From NCBI GenBank assembly GCA_003194525.1, contig NBIV01000111.1, positions 124,001-188,000 of the forward strand: 64,000 nucleotides of DNA, given 5' to 3'. Position numbers and translations under genes: made by a program. The notes below the pieces were generated by a model. It was not told where the DNA came from and made no database searches. It was given only the letters and a program-made list of their open reading frames with translations. The DNA comes from Gracilariopsis chorda (lineage: Eukaryota > Rhodophyta > Florideophyceae > Gracilariales > Gracilariaceae). Positions 1 to 11,830 of the stretch are shown here, piece after piece (position 1 is the first letter of the stretch; each line of letters starts with the position of its first letter).

Positions 1-92
1 GTTTGGCTTCTGGAGATAAATCAATCTTTAGCGGTCTGATTTTTGCCGGTGTTTCTGCTGAGAGAGAGACTCGGATGATGTCCATGTTGTCC

Positions 93-1016
93 TCAAGAGC
101 ACTGGGCTGACTTGATTTCGTCGTGTTGGTCGCTGTAGAGAGGGCCGAGAAGCGAGGGATCTGAGAATGGGTCCTGGAAATACTTTTCTGCGTGATAGTG
201 GACTCTCGGAGGGTTTGGTTGCTGTGGTTTGATGGGAATTGCAGTTGTGGTACTTGCATCTTTCTGTAGTCTGGCGTCCATTAACGTACTCAAATAACCT
301 TCACCTGGACCCACTGCAGGATTTCCTACATCTCAACAGTCTGCACCATTTGAGGCAAACCAATTTTTTTCCAGTACTATTTCCGTTTCTACACGAAGAT
401 GGCGTAGAACAGGGCAGCCGATGAGTAATTCCTCGCATGCAAGGTCATTATCCGCTACCAAGTACGTGATGTTGACCAAAGCAAAACTGCCTGAAGAAAG
501 ATGCAGGACTGTGCCCGGTTCTGTCCATGTCCCCTAAAATGCAAAGCTTTGTGGGTTGGGACCATATTTCAGCGCGACTTAGATGTGAGTGGTTTTGAAG
601 GCTAGAATTCTTCCAATGCCCATTAGTGCTGCCTTCTCAGCGAGACTCGGTGACACGATGCTGTCGCCACTGCCGTCGTCACAAGTTCCAGTACCATCCA
701 AGGAGGTTTCGCCGTCCGATACGGGGATGACGCAGAACGGCGCTCGGTGGGAGGCTTTTGGAGGCTGCATTCTGTTCACTTTGCCCTTATTTGCCCTTAT
801 TCTTTGTGGTCTTTTACTTATTTTTCTGGCTGCGTGTGGATTTTTAAGGTCCATTAGTGGCGTTCTTCGCCGCAAACTCAGCTTTGTATTCGTGCTTCTC
901 CTGATCAGTACACAAATCACACCCATCGACCCAGTGACGTAATTCCTTCTTCTTGCACGGTTGGTGGGGGCAAGGGAGAGGAGGCCTGCTGTGTAAACGT
1001 TATTTGCGCGGCTCAC
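93..1016 (-). pseudogene. Retropepsin-like protease region of a decayed gypsy-like element
   Basis: Read on the minus strand, a ~145-codon ORF (1016 to 579) contains DDGSGD followed by SIVSPSLAEKA. This resembles the catalytic loop of retroelement aspartic proteases (D-T/S-G-A, then S-V-V). After an in-frame stop the same frame continues to about position 330 with LLIGCPVLRHL, which matches the hydrophobic 'IG-x-P-x-L' flap-end motif of that fold. A further ORF (314 to 93) lies downstream where the linker to RT would be. Upstream (about 970-900), a Cys/His cluster with GCDLC could be a decayed zinc knuckle. The catalytic Thr/Ser is replaced by Asp and several stops are present, so it is not functional. 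Family assignment is by motif only; RT would lie beyond the left edge of the window. Confidence 0.5.
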
Positions 1017-1069
1017 TGTTTGCTCTGCTTGATGCAGAGTTTCAGCCGTTTTCTCCGAATACGAGCTTT

Positions 1070-1830
1070 TTACTTCTTTACGAAAGTGAGCGCTAGAGCC
1101 GTGGGAGGTGGGGGGTCGCCATAAGATAGAGACACGGCCATGGCGTGTTTGAAGAAAACGTTGAAATCTTTGTTCAGTTCCATGTGAGATATTTCAATGT
1201 TTGATTCAAGCTTTGTGCGTAAAGATTTCGGTTTCACGGTGAAATTGATGTGGCCAATTGCTGTTTTGGGTCGAGATGTCGTGCGCCATTTCATACAAAT
1301 AGGACGCGAATAGATTTTCCATCGGCATTGGTGCGGACTGGTCAGACATGTCCATTGGAAGTTCTTTCTCAATGAGCATATCCAGAGCTGAGAGCAAAAT
1401 AGATGTCCACTTAGTCTGCGATCGCTCTTCCGAAATTGTACGCAGCATATTGTCAGTAACCATGTCAGGATCGGAAAGATTCGGTATAAGGTTGAGGTCA
1501 ACGATAGACTCTAGCCATTCTGAATCAAAACAGTACCTGAGATTAACCGTTTAGACTGTTTTTGTAGTCGTAGAGTGTACTACGGCAAGTTGTACAGCGC
1601 GAGTGGTGATTTCTTGCAATAATGATCATAAAGGCCAAGAACATTCCTGATTGAAGCAGAATCTGTTCGCACCAGTCGTGGATGATTGATGGAAGTAGAA
1701 ACAAAAGAAGGTTCCTGGTATGTGATTTCCGGTGTCGATTCATCCACGTGGTGGCCGCTTTCAGGGGTTGACTGCGTGTCAGACAACGCGACCGAACGTA
1801 GGAAATTAAACGTCGAACTGTTTTAGTGGA
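1070..1830 (-). pseudogene. Gag-like remnant upstream of the protease region
   Basis: Minus-strand fragments in this interval translate to a helical, charged protein. One stretch (about 1650-1600) contains VRTDSASIRNVLGLYDHY, which resembles the start of gag capsid regions where an 'Arg-x-x-Leu-x-x-Tyr-Asp' helix is common. A second (1463 to 1206) contains DMVTDNMLRTISEERS and MENLFASYLYEM. The pieces are in different frames, separated by stops. Their position directly upstream (sense) of the protease remnant supports a gag role. No zinc finger or capsid motif is strong enough to identify the family. Confidence 0.4.
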
Positions 1831-2607
1831 TCTACTGATCACTGTGGCGAACTACGCGAGTTGTTCGTCGATGGAAAGGTGAGGTTCGATACCTGGATTT
1901 ACTGAGAGGCGATGTTCTTGGGGCTTAAGTGCCACTACGGTGGTTCCCAATTGGGAACTGCAAGCATTTGATAACATACCTACGGTAGTGTAACCTACAA
2001 CTAGGGTTTAAATAGCCTTCTCGGGTTCCATCCAGCGCTATGCAGCCGGAAATGGCTACATTTCTTAACAATGATTATCTGAACAAGAATGCTATTTTAT
2101 CTGTGATAGAAGACATTTGACACGCATAACACACAGCCAAGGTCATACCAGAGCAGCAATTGAAAATGTGAAACAGAGAAGACCATTAACATGTATTACT
2201 GCAGAAGATAAGGCACATATTGTTGAAGATAGGACAGATACTGGTGCCGACGAAACGTATTTTCAAGGACACGGAGAAGTTTATATATTTGAGAATTTTG
2301 TGCGGCGATTGCAGTGGAACCGCTTCTCCGTCGCCTCCAATGCAGCTCTCGAAGCGAGACCTCTAGGTCACAAGCATAAAAAACTGGAGGAAAGATGACC
2401 GCGAGGCCCATTCATCAAATATCATTGAATAGGACAAAGTACTGTAATCTCTCTAGTCTGTGAAAGCTATGATTCGAGTGCCCGCTCTCAACAACTGAAC
2501 AATGTGTCTCTCCGCCAACACACATCTCATCATCTCTGATCACAACATCTCCCACGCAGCAGACACCCGGACATATACACCTCGATTCTCATGTTTTATT
2601 TCCCTAA
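1831..2607. other. No gene recognised
   Basis: AT-rich sequence with one 93-codon plus-strand ORF (2117-2398) that has no recognisable motif. It could be leader sequence of the tyrosine-recombinase element that follows, but nothing shows this directly. Confidence 0.4.
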
Positions 2608-3520
2608 GTGGTGCACTGGCGACAAAAACAATCACCAACTGCTTTTTTGGTTGATGGAGACACATTATTTGAGGAAAACCTACTGATTGCTTCCAAAATC
2701 AGTTTCTCTACCCAGAAGAAGTACACCTCGGCCCTGGCAACATTCTCAAAATCCAGAAACGCACGCTGTTCAACCTCCTTATCCCTTGATCCCCGTTTAT
2801 CAGCCAACATTCAAGAACGTTTCATGGAAGATCAACTCCTCGGGGAAAACGGGAAATTTCAAATATCATATGTATGATTTTCTTGGAATAACCAGGCAGA
2901 AAAACGAACTGGGTGTAGCACGAGGGTGTATTTCGTGGTGGAGGGATCTCAAATCATCTTTTTTTTTCGGCTCCTTTATCCAAACCAACGGCGTTCGCCT
3001 TTGCATGGAATCTTATTCAGAAGAACAAAACAGAATCTGCTGCTGTTCTCCTCCTGTCATATGTAGCATATCTTAGGGTTTCTGAGGCTCTGCGCTTGGA
3101 ATGGTCTCAGAGCGCACTACCTGGCGATGTTCGGCTCTTATAGTGTGGACTGCAGGTTGCAGTCATAAACACTGTGGATGCGAAGATATCGCAAAAGAAA
3201 GTGCAGTTTCAGTTCTTCTCCGTAATCGACAAGGATGTTATCACCTTCATGTTGAATACAGAGACGCTAACCCCGATGAAACGCTACTCTTCCCAAAACT
3301 TCAATACAAAACATACCAAACCAACATAAAGTCTGCTACGTCTAGCGTTCAATTCTCCAATGCCAAGCTTAGCACAAATTCCGTGCACAATGGAAAAGCC
3401 ACTGCGAATCATGTTTGCGGGGTCCTTGTAGACCAAATTGCCATCAATGGCAGGTGGAAGGCTCTGAAGTTTCTCCGACACTACTTGGGCAACGGAAAAT
3501 CCTGGATTCTTGACATTTAA
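2608..3520 (+). pseudogene. Tyrosine recombinase remnant (DIRS/VIPER-like or Crypton-like)
   Basis: Three frames together give the tyrosine-recombinase order. The N-terminal SAM-like helix appears as ISFSTQKKYTSALATF at about 2695-2745. The first catalytic-Arg region appears as LLSYVAYLRVSEALRLEW at about 3050-3103, matching the family's 'GLRISEAL-x-L-x-W' box with the catalytic Arg. The C-terminal box appears as GKATANHVCGV then INGRWKALKFLRHYLG at about 3380-3490, matching 'H-x-x-R-x-x-x-A...I...GRW-x-S...YL'; in that box Gly-Lys replaces the Arg and the final Tyr is the candidate nucleophile. The family cuts and joins DNA through a 3'-phosphotyrosine link. Frameshifts break the reading frame, so it is non-functional. 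What follows (gag/RT-like debris) argues for a YR retrotransposon, but a separate Crypton is possible. Confidence 0.6.
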
Positions 3521-6176
3521 AATTCATCTCAACAGCGAAAACAGATCCAGACTGCTGCGCGTCTTTTGCACGATATTCTGCAACGTTTATGAATTCAATC
3601 ACGGCGCTTCCTTCGAACGACCTACTTCGAAGCGCTTCCCACCCGTTACAAGCACTTCACATTTTTCTAAAGCTTGCTTACAACACCTAAACCTTGCTCT
3701 CACTCCTTCTCTGGAGTTGAACAACTACAATCTGAAGCCTTCTCTATCCATTCTAGTATTGCAATCTTCTCTGATTCCGAACATGACACCGTCATCCAAC
3801 CTAATGTCTCAAGCAGGCCCCTCGCTGACTCCAGAGGGTAATTTGAACCTTCGCGTTCCCTTATCCCAACCCTCAAATCTGCTTTCTTCTGCCACTGTTA
3901 TTCTGGAACCCGTACCCTAAGCTACAACCTCTCTTCTAACTTACGGAAATCTAAAGACCAAAGATCCCAGTTTCTATTTCACTCAGTTGTCGCTATTTCT
4001 CTAACTGCTCCGACCACTATTTGCAAAAGCTTCGGACCATTCCTCTCGGAAGAACAGCTCTTGGCTGACATATTCCATCTGCAGAACTTGAAATCATCCC
4101 AGCAGACCTCGAGGGATAATAGTCACGCTCAAAACCTCGAAAAGCTCATGAAAATCACACCTTCAGAAATCCTGGCTATAGACCAACAGCGCTCTCAAAA
4201 ACTTCTTGACGTGATGAAATCTGCAATAAAAGCAGACATCATCCTCTCCCCGAAAAGTATTCCAGCCTACAACCCTTTCAGGCCGCTTTCATTGCAATAT
4301 CATGGTTATTTGATGCTTATCGCTAGATCAACCCCTGTAACACTGAAACTGGAGAGGCGGCACGATGGAAGGTCTGGCTGGTTCTGAGGAGAGAACGCCA
4401 GACTTCATCTCCTTTAATAGAGTCTAATGGCTACAATCGATACATCTAGAAGATCCTGACACTACATTGCGGGACACTAACGTCGGAGACAGAGCTTGTA
4501 GTCTGTCTTCGACTGAGCTCCGTGGCCCTACAGGTACGTCTGTGTTACAACCCCCTTTTTCTGGTACCAATGGAAAACCGGCAGCTCCAAGTAACGCTGT
4601 GCCTCTGTCTAAGCCGATAGATGTCCTCCTCTCCCTCCAGCCATAGACCACATCTCGTGCTGAACCACAGCCACAGCCGACGTATCGGGCTCAACCACAA
4701 CGCATTATCCTAGCTCTTAAGATGATCATGAAGATCCTCACCCAAAGCAACAAAACAAAGCAGGTCATCGTACCTAAAACCTTTTCTATTGGAGTAACGA
4801 GAGCATACCAGAGTGCTGTCATGCACTATTCGGTAAAAGACATAACCTCCACCACCTTGAAGGTGGAGGAGCTCATGGGTCCATTAGACCTCTCGCTGCT
4901 GATATCCTCTGGATCAGGCATACCCATACTTCTGCAGCATCCCTTTCAGCACTGGAAAACGTTGGCAACTGGCTAACCACTAGCTTCCGAAGCAGAAACG
5001 ATCTCTCTTGGAAGGATGATCCATCTAGAACTACTCACCCTCAAGTCCCCAAAACAAGCACTCGAGCAAATAGCATCACTAGAAGCTACACGTCGGCGTT
5101 ATGCGATACTGCACATCGAGGAAGCTATGTCCACCGGCACCCACCACGGCCAAAGAGATGAATATGAAGATGTACATCAGATCCTCGAAACTGTCGTAAA
5201 AGACACGGTGAGAGCTTTGGACCTCGAAGGAACTATCACGAGATATATATCGCTGCAAAAGGAGCGCCTGACGACAATCAAGGCCATCCAGGAATCCCAA
5301 ATATAACAACGCCAAGCACGGTTCGGAAATCAGGAACGACGAAGTGACCACTATCTGAGAGAGAAGAAAGTTCACGCGCAGATTAAGCCAAGGGAAGTAT
5401 CCACCTAAGAATCCCATCCGTCATCATTTCAACCCCAGATCTGCCGATGCCGTTGAAATAAGATCGGCAATCGGCGCTATCTCACATGTACACCTTGGTC
5501 CTACCCCACCTTCTTCTGCATATACCAACGGGAAGAGGCTTACTCCTTCGCAAAACACAGCCCAATCTACCCTCTCGTCACGTTTCCATGACTCTCAGTT
5601 TGACACAAAACACACCCCAAGCGACGACGTTTACCAAACTTCCACAAAACCCCTTCAGGATCAACTTCAAGAAATATTTGCAAATCCAGCTAGGCCATTC
5701 TCTCTAGGTCTCTTCAAGAGAGTGAACGCCGACAGATTGGCTATGCCAGCAAACATTGTCCTCCTAACCGTTTCAAGGCCATGCAATGGATCTCCGGAAT
5801 ACCCTCCAAACTCCAACGTCTATTCAGCAACCATCATGATCCACCGCTTCAGTTGATGCTTCTCAAAGATCTATTTGGTTCTCAAAACGCAGCAAAGCTC
5901 CGCAAAATTTTGCTGTAGCCAATCAATCATGCATCACCAAGCCAATACAGGAAACTCTTTGAAAGATTCCACGCAGCTGGTATGTTCAACTGCTTTGTAC
6001 TCCCCAGAAAAAACGAGACTACTCTCAGTTTTCGGGCATGATACAGCTCACCCTTTTCTCTGTTACTAAATCTCTTCAGGACGATAGACTAATACCTTGG
6101 CAAAGAATCCTAAACCACCTTCTCCCAGATCCACCGTACACTTTCTTACCAGGCCCAAGCATTTTCTACTCCATAG
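3521..6176 (+). pseudogene. Gag/RT-like debris downstream of the tyrosine recombinase
   Basis: Plus-strand ORF fragments (3510-3920, 4061-4387, 4722-4976, 5016-5306) encode helical, charged protein without a named domain; 5016-5306 looks like a coiled capsid-type segment. Near the right end two frames give KAMQWISGIPSKLQRLF (about 5780-5830) and then AGMFNCFVLPRKN (about 5970-6010), followed by LIPWQRILNHLLPDPPYTFLP (about 6080-6150, abridged). The 'F-x-VP-K-x-(D/N)...R-L-I...N...P-P...LP' order is how DIRS-type reverse transcriptases begin, so this may be the N-terminal edge of an RT. The sequence stops abruptly at 6177 where an LTR-like repeat starts. Functional assignment is an inference from weak motifs. 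Confidence 0.35.
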
Positions 6177-6410
6177 TGTAGAGCAAAATTCTGAGAAGAG
6201 TGATTTCTACCGGATGTTTGGATTCCGCCACCCTGGGAGGTGATCTCAGCAAAAGAGCCCTCTGTTTGTGCTCAGTGCGTTGCACTTCACGTGTAAGACC
6301 GGAGACGTTTGAAGGATATAACTACAGAGGTTGGCAAAGAAGGGATGATAAGACCAAGGGTACTAATAGAATACCTAAAGAACAAAGGGTAAAGGACGAA
6401 AAAAAGGGGC
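6177..6410. repeat. LTR-like fragment, copy 1 (TGTAGAGCAAAA start)
   Basis: About 230 bp that align by eye with 20004-20235. Both begin at TGTAGAGCAAAA and share GTGATTTC-ACCGGATGT, a GCGTTGCAC block and GATGATAAGACCAAGGG. The first bases resemble the ends of the LTRs of elements A and B (TGTAGTGCAAT-CCC), so this is probably the outer end of an LTR from a related chromovirus family. It truncates the RT-like debris immediately to its left. Confidence 0.5.
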
Positions 6411-7960
6411 CACAGGTTAGCAATCTACCGTTCATACTTTACGTTTGATTTCCGCTAAGAATCTGTGTCCTGTTCCCGGAACAACCCTCATCATTGCTCT
6501 TGTGAGTGATATTGTGAGTGATATTGTGAGAAGCGACTAGGTAGGATGCCTTTCTTCTCAATTATTCCCCATCCGTGGGCTACCGCTACAGTAATGCCGA
6601 TTGCGACCAAAGCAGATGCGCTTTTAGATTCACAACGTAGTGACGAAAGGAACTTCTTATCTTCGAAGAACGTTGGTAAAGCCACCGTGAACCTAGCTAC
6701 TACCGGGGTGGTTTTACTCCACGCATGGGCCTACGTTCTTTTTTCGAAGCAATCGCAAAATAGGTGACCAGTGCACCGAAGAACGATACCACTAGACCTT
6801 TAAAGAAAAGGCTACAAAGCACTAGCAAAAAGTTGCACTGGAAGAGGAAGCCAAATAGATAGGCAATTGGTTCTACGAACGGAATTTTGCCGTCAAATAG
6901 ATGCTTAGCCTTCTACATATAGAAAGCTAATACCATTGCCTCGGAATTGCTAGTCTTGGAAAGGAAAAGAGGCCTGCATACATTTGCAGCATATCCAACT
7001 GAATCTCTGATTTCTTTGACAACTATTAATGTGTGCACAGCGGTTTCAAAGATTCGGAACGCTTTGTATTCTTGGTGCAGTGTTTTGAATGGCAAAGGAA
7101 GTCGCCAGTTGTTTCTATGGCAGACAACGTGGTACGTGCGAAGCGCCTTGTCGTGGTGTGCCCCCTACCCGACGATCTCTGGAGTGCAAATGAAAAGATG
7201 CAGAGAAGGAGGCGGTAATTGTAGGAAACGAAACGCTTTCGCTGTTGAAGATACCTACAGGTTCTTATACTGTTAATGAATGCGTGTTAGTGAAAAGGGA
7301 CAGAGAGAACTTCAAAGAAAAGGCGACCATCAACTGCTACAACCGAATTCGGTTTACTTGTCAGGGGGCTTTAAATCCTCGTTTTCCATTGATGATGAAG
7401 AAAGTGGAAGTGATTCCGAACTGCTTCCATATTTATAAATCAAGATAGCAGACGTGAACCACTCACCACCACGTTAAAAAATGTGGAAACCGAAACCATG
7501 GATCTGTTATGCAGAGTTCTGATCGTTTAGAGCAGTGCGGCAAATAGAACCAGATACACTGATCCAGTATGACCATTAATATCGTATGTCCTACAGACTC
7601 GAGGGGGATAACACGGTGTTATTAACGCCATATCTAACGAGAACGGACAAGTGCTTCAAGTGCGAATACTAAATGTTGGAACGGTAGGTAGGGAGGTTAT
7701 TTAATCTGGTGGAAAGGAAGAATCGAACCTCAAACAGGAATATTCCCAGCTGGGATAGAGGTCTGCTCGTACACTGTAGAGCTAGCAGCGCTCCGGCGAG
7801 CTCTATCCGAAATTGCTGTGAAAGTTTGCTGTGGCTGCAAAGGGAAAATCTGATTTGCTACGGACTGGAAAAGCCTCTTTCAAGGCTTCCAAACGTCCCA
7901 ACGACGCCAAACAAGCCACCTACCGGACATCTCCGAATGCATGAAATTGAGAACAAATTA
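6411..7960. other. No gene recognised
   Basis: Only short random-looking ORFs. A 12-bp unit (GTGAGTGATATT) is repeated about 2.4 times at 6502-6530. A reverse-oriented GGTTCGATTC-like segment near 7735 recalls a tRNA B box but has no supporting cloverleaf. Part of 7700-7960 may belong to the LINE remnant that follows. Confidence 0.35.
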
Positions 7961-8480
7961 TTTCTAATGTCAAATTGTTGGGATACCGGGACACTGCGAG
8001 TTACCGCAAAACGAAGCCGCCGACGAACTTGCAAAGAAAAACCTTGGTCTTCCCTTAGCGCAGCTGCTTCGGAAACAGATCGACTTCCTCGAAGTGAAAT
8101 AGAGAACCCGCGTCCTTCTTACTAGCACAGAACCAGTAATCGAAGTCCCAATGACATTATCAAAGGTATTGACTTTAAGGAGGGTGCCTACAGCCCTGTT
8201 GCCTATATTTACAAGTCACATTCCATGCTGCGTCCAGTCTCAACTTTTTTCAAGAACAGGAAATGCTTCTGCCCGCTTGGATGTGGGCTCAACATACTTA
8301 ACTGTGTAGACCATTTTGTTCTTAGGTGCCGGCCGAAGAGCGGCATCCTGGCGTGCAGAGCTCCCACCTCTCCGAGAGAGGCAGGGCTCTGACGCCGAAT
8401 TAATAGTAAGGACATGGCCACAAAAGCCGTTGGGATACCCAGAAAGAGGGGTTCCTCTCAATGTGACCCCCACCATAGTC
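7961..8480 (+). pseudogene. LINE-type RNase H and C-terminal zinc motif remnant
   Basis: One frame at about 7965-8097 reads VGIPGHCELPQNEAADELAK, which matches the C-terminal box of RNase H domains in non-LTR retrotransposons ('W-x-PGH-x-G-I-x-GNE-x-AD-x-LAK'); the His and the Asp of AD are the active-site pair. About 55 codons further on, another frame gives CPLGCGLNILNCVDHFVLRC (about 8268-8330), resembling the 'C-x2-C...H-x-x-x-x-C' zinc motif found after RNase H in many LINEs. RT, endonuclease and the N-terminal RNase H acidic residues were not found, and frames are broken. It is a 3'-terminal LINE fragment, as expected from 5' truncation. Confidence 0.55.
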
Positions 8481-8543
8481 TTGGAATAAGAGACGCGAGC
8501 TCATATGAACACACACACACATTTCCGTAAAGCTGCTCATTTG

Positions 8544-9745
8544 TCAAATGAAAGGGCTGAACCAGGAAACATTCGCCACCTGTTTTCTAGCACGTTCACT
8601 TCTCTCCTTACCACGCACGAGACTCTCATCAATATCACTCGCGAACTCATGCAGCATACGCAAAATGTCTTTCTGTGGTCCAAGCTTCATCTTGTTTCTC
8701 CCTTCAAAGTGTTGCATCATACTCTGCAATTTATGAATCATGAGACCCGTCAGAGAGACGATTTCTTCCCTTATCTTGGTAGAGTTCTCAGCAAACACCT
8801 CTATCACCTCCTTGACCGTGGCCAAAGTCTGATCTTCACCAATCTGCCTAATCAGTTCCGACATGCTCGTCAACGATTCCAGCAACGCCTGCAGTTCTTG
8901 TCCGATAGCCTCAAACGACAACTCCTTCGATTGCCAAAGAGTAGGCATAGCATCCAACCGTCACAATCCCGGACTATCACGTTCAAGCAGAAAGATAAGG
9001 TAATTCAACAGCGTATTACCCTTGGCATCTTTAACGGTGCTTAACATAGCGAACGTCTCAAAAATGAATCCATGCGCGCCTCCACGTCCCGTACCAGAGT
9101 TCAAGAAGTTGCCCAATGCCAGAATAGATTCCAAGCTCCTCACAAGCTTCTCCAAATTCATGAAGTCAACGGGTATCACAGCAAACCTATCCATGTTTTG
9201 AATGATCTGAACAGCTTCATCATTGAAAGTCCTCGCTGCCAACGTGCACAAGATCTTCCTTCTCAAGCTCTTCAAGTCAAACAGATCCCTCGTGAAGGCA
9301 TCAGTCTTATTACCCTCACTTCGAATGTTAGCATTCTGAGCCAACAACATGCCCTCCTCCTGCGTTGGACACACCAGTAACAAAGCCTACAAAGTTCCCA
9401 CTTCCAGCTTCTTATACTTCAGCACGCAAACAACATCCTTAATATGCTCAGCACACATCTTCGCATTGGCCAACAAATGTTCACATTATGTTTTCTCTTG
9501 TGTCACAACACCTCTGGCTCAGCCTCTGCAGCCGCAATATAGAATCTGTCGGCCACATCCACACCAAACAAATCGTCAATCTCCTCTTTATCCAGCCACA
9601 ACTTACTCTCGTTCAAGATTGGCTAGAACGACTGGTTCACCAAATTCATAGGCACCTTGAAAAGCTTGAGAAGTGCGTTTGCCCGATTCTTTCGTGCATT
9701 GCTGCTCCCGCTGCCATCACAACAAGTCATTTCCAGTCCACGTAT
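8544..9745 (-). pseudogene. Formin FH2 domain pseudogene
   Basis: Minus-strand frames spanning ~400 codons follow the FH2 order. The lasso/linker side reads LLKLFKVPMNLVNQSF then a TAG where FH2 domains carry Trp. Next comes LDKEEIDDLFGVDVADRF (about 9610-9560), a later segment with ANAKMCAEHIKDVVCVL, and then LLVCPTQEEGMLLAQN. The core reads ILALGNFLNSGTGRGGAHGF (about 9130-9070), equivalent to the conserved 'GN-x-LN-x-G-t-x-R-G-x-A-x-GF'. A coiled tail runs 8957 to 8544. FH2 domains nucleate and processively elongate actin filaments. At least four stops (near 9630, 9490, 9388, 8960) and one frameshift (near 9500) make it non-coding. No FH1 proline repeats or introns are evident. This is the only cellular-type gene I recognise here. 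Confidence 0.75.
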
Positions 9746-11830
9746 ATTTGCAACAAGAAACTTGAGCAAGATAATCGTCTATTAGGAGTGAAATTAGTTA
9801 GTATCATGTTGTTTGAGGATAGAAAAAAGATGACAAATGGAAATCAAACGCTATTCTTCTCTGCGATCTAATCGTGGTTGCCAAAAAAGTGAGTCATTTT
9901 CACAGATGTGCCCGTGCAAGTACACAATTCTATAATAACGGAGAGTCGCTTCTTCCATTTCGCAGTGAAATTCGGCTGGTGCGTCTAGAAAAGATGTAAT
10001 TAATTTTAGCCTACGAACTTAGTAATTCCTGATATCGACAAATTCTTCTACAGCTTTGTAGAATGCAATGGTTTGCTCGACATAGGTGACTGAATCATTG
10101 AGTTTCTATTGTAGATCGTGCATAGCACGACAATATTTCTTTCTGCGCCAAAAAATACCGCTAGACATTCAGGAGGATTCATGCCTGTGCCTGTGAAACA
10201 AAAAAAAGAAAACAAACAACACAGAAAAGAATATGAACAAATAAGGATTTTGTGCCTCAACGTAACAGGAAGTGTACTGGTACGGTGATCTGAGCTGCCG
10301 CCGTGGAAAATCGCCTCAGGTGAGTAGGAACTGCATGAGTGCACGAAACAAAATTGCTGCGACAGATTGACGTCATTTTGTTAAGCAGTGACGTCAATCT
10401 GTAGCTCTCTATTTTGAAAAACCATATTTAGGTTCTTCCAATACGCAGAGTGTTTTTCGACAAGATCGCGTTTGCCTACCAGCTGATGCTTGCGACGAAA
10501 GCTACGTAACTTACACGGAATAGAATGGAATGACCTATTGACCTGAATGGTCATTTCAAGTAGGAAGAAATCTTGAAATGATGCTTTTTCTTTGGATTTT
10601 CACACAATTTGGAGAGAAAATAGGAGAGTTTGATCACGTTGAAAAGATTTTCGATAACAACGCGTGACGTTTGCCAAGTTTAAAAATTTTTGGATAGCTT
10701 CGTTCACGGCTCTGGGCAGAAAGTGTGCAACCCACACCTCTGTCACAACGGTTTTCCCCAGTCAACCGGGAATACAACCAGAATCACAAACAGTCTTGCT
10801 CGTGAATCCAGCATGAGATTCTTGATATTAAGAGCGCTCTTTAATGTGGAACTGTAGGGGTATTCATTGGTATATCGTTTAGAAATTCCCATGCAGGGTT
10901 CATGAGTTCCGAGCCCTAGTCATCACGGTTGATTACTTCTGCTTTTACGAGTTTCCAACGTCTTGGGAAGCGTTTATCACGCGCTGTTAACCCTCAAAGG
11001 TATTACTGTAGCTAGTGATGTTGAAAAAGCCAAATTGAACCAAGGAACCAAGTGTTTACCCCTAGGAATTTGTAGTAGATCGTATCATGCAGTACGATGT
11101 CATTCCCGAGAGGAATCTTATGTATCGCGTATGATGGTACGGATCTACGCCCAGATACGTCATTTGAGACCCTATTGAACACCTTTTTCGATCTAAATTC
11201 ATCGCGAATCACCGAAGTACCGGAACAGAGCTATCCAGTACCCTGGCTCATGCCCAGGTGAGATAAGCCGAGCCCAGCGTAAGCTGCGGTTGTCGTGCCC
11301 GCGTTGAGGTTGAAGGAGCACGAAACTCCAGAAACGTTGATGTAGGAATTAAAATTTATAGTGTAAAGAGAGAGATCATTTCGGAAGTACCGATTGTCGG
11401 TTCGAATACACTACTGCATTAAAGTTTAACAGCAAAAAACAACCACACAGGTGAAGAATGAAGTTTGTGAAGAAAAATGATTCTTTTCAAGGCATCCGGA
11501 ACTATAAGAAAGGGCTTTATAAAGCTCTAGAATAGAGAATATCTTCCAAAGAAAGAAAAGAAGTAAAGAAGAAGCATGGAAGATTTGAGGTAATAAAAGT
11601 TGGTCTATTTCCGAAGCAATGAGGCGAAGTTTCTATACCGCCGACTCTATGATCCACTTACCACTAGCAGAGTCTGAGGGTTTATATCAATTGCTTGGAG
11701 AAGGGTATGCGCGTGATAAGGAAACCAGAGAGTCGCCAGGAGCCATCGCTGGCTGCGAATTTGTGTCTCCGTCCGCCGACATCTTCCTGCTTTCGAAAGC
11801 GTGAATAGTTGTCACTACGGAGGGGAAGAT
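9746..11830. other. No gene recognised; contains one CRE-type inverted repeat
   Basis: AT-rich DNA with only short ORFs (e.g. 10963-11178) lacking motifs. The clear structure is the palindromic pair at 10362-10402, listed separately. Confidence 0.4.
10362..10402. repeat. Perfect 14-bp inverted repeat carrying two TGACGTCA sites
   Basis: ACAGATTGACGTCA (10362-10375) and its exact reverse complement TGACGTCAATCTGT (10389-10402) flank a 13-bp spacer. Each arm includes the full palindromic octamer TGACGTCA, the CRE site bound by bZIP factors in many eukaryotes. It could be a hairpin, a pair of bZIP sites, or the core of a small inverted-repeat element. Function is unproven. Confidence 0.6.

Noticed and set aside
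4841-4875. Short hairpin CCTCCACC/GGTGGAGG
   Set aside because: Eight-base arms only, inside decayed coding sequence; expected by chance at this scale.
6495-6532. 12-bp tandem repeat as a minisatellite or CRISPR-like array
   Set aside because: Only about 2.4 units, no spacers, no array structure.
7725-7795. tRNA-like B box (GGTTCGATTC on the minus strand)
   Set aside because: No A box at the correct distance and no cloverleaf pairing.
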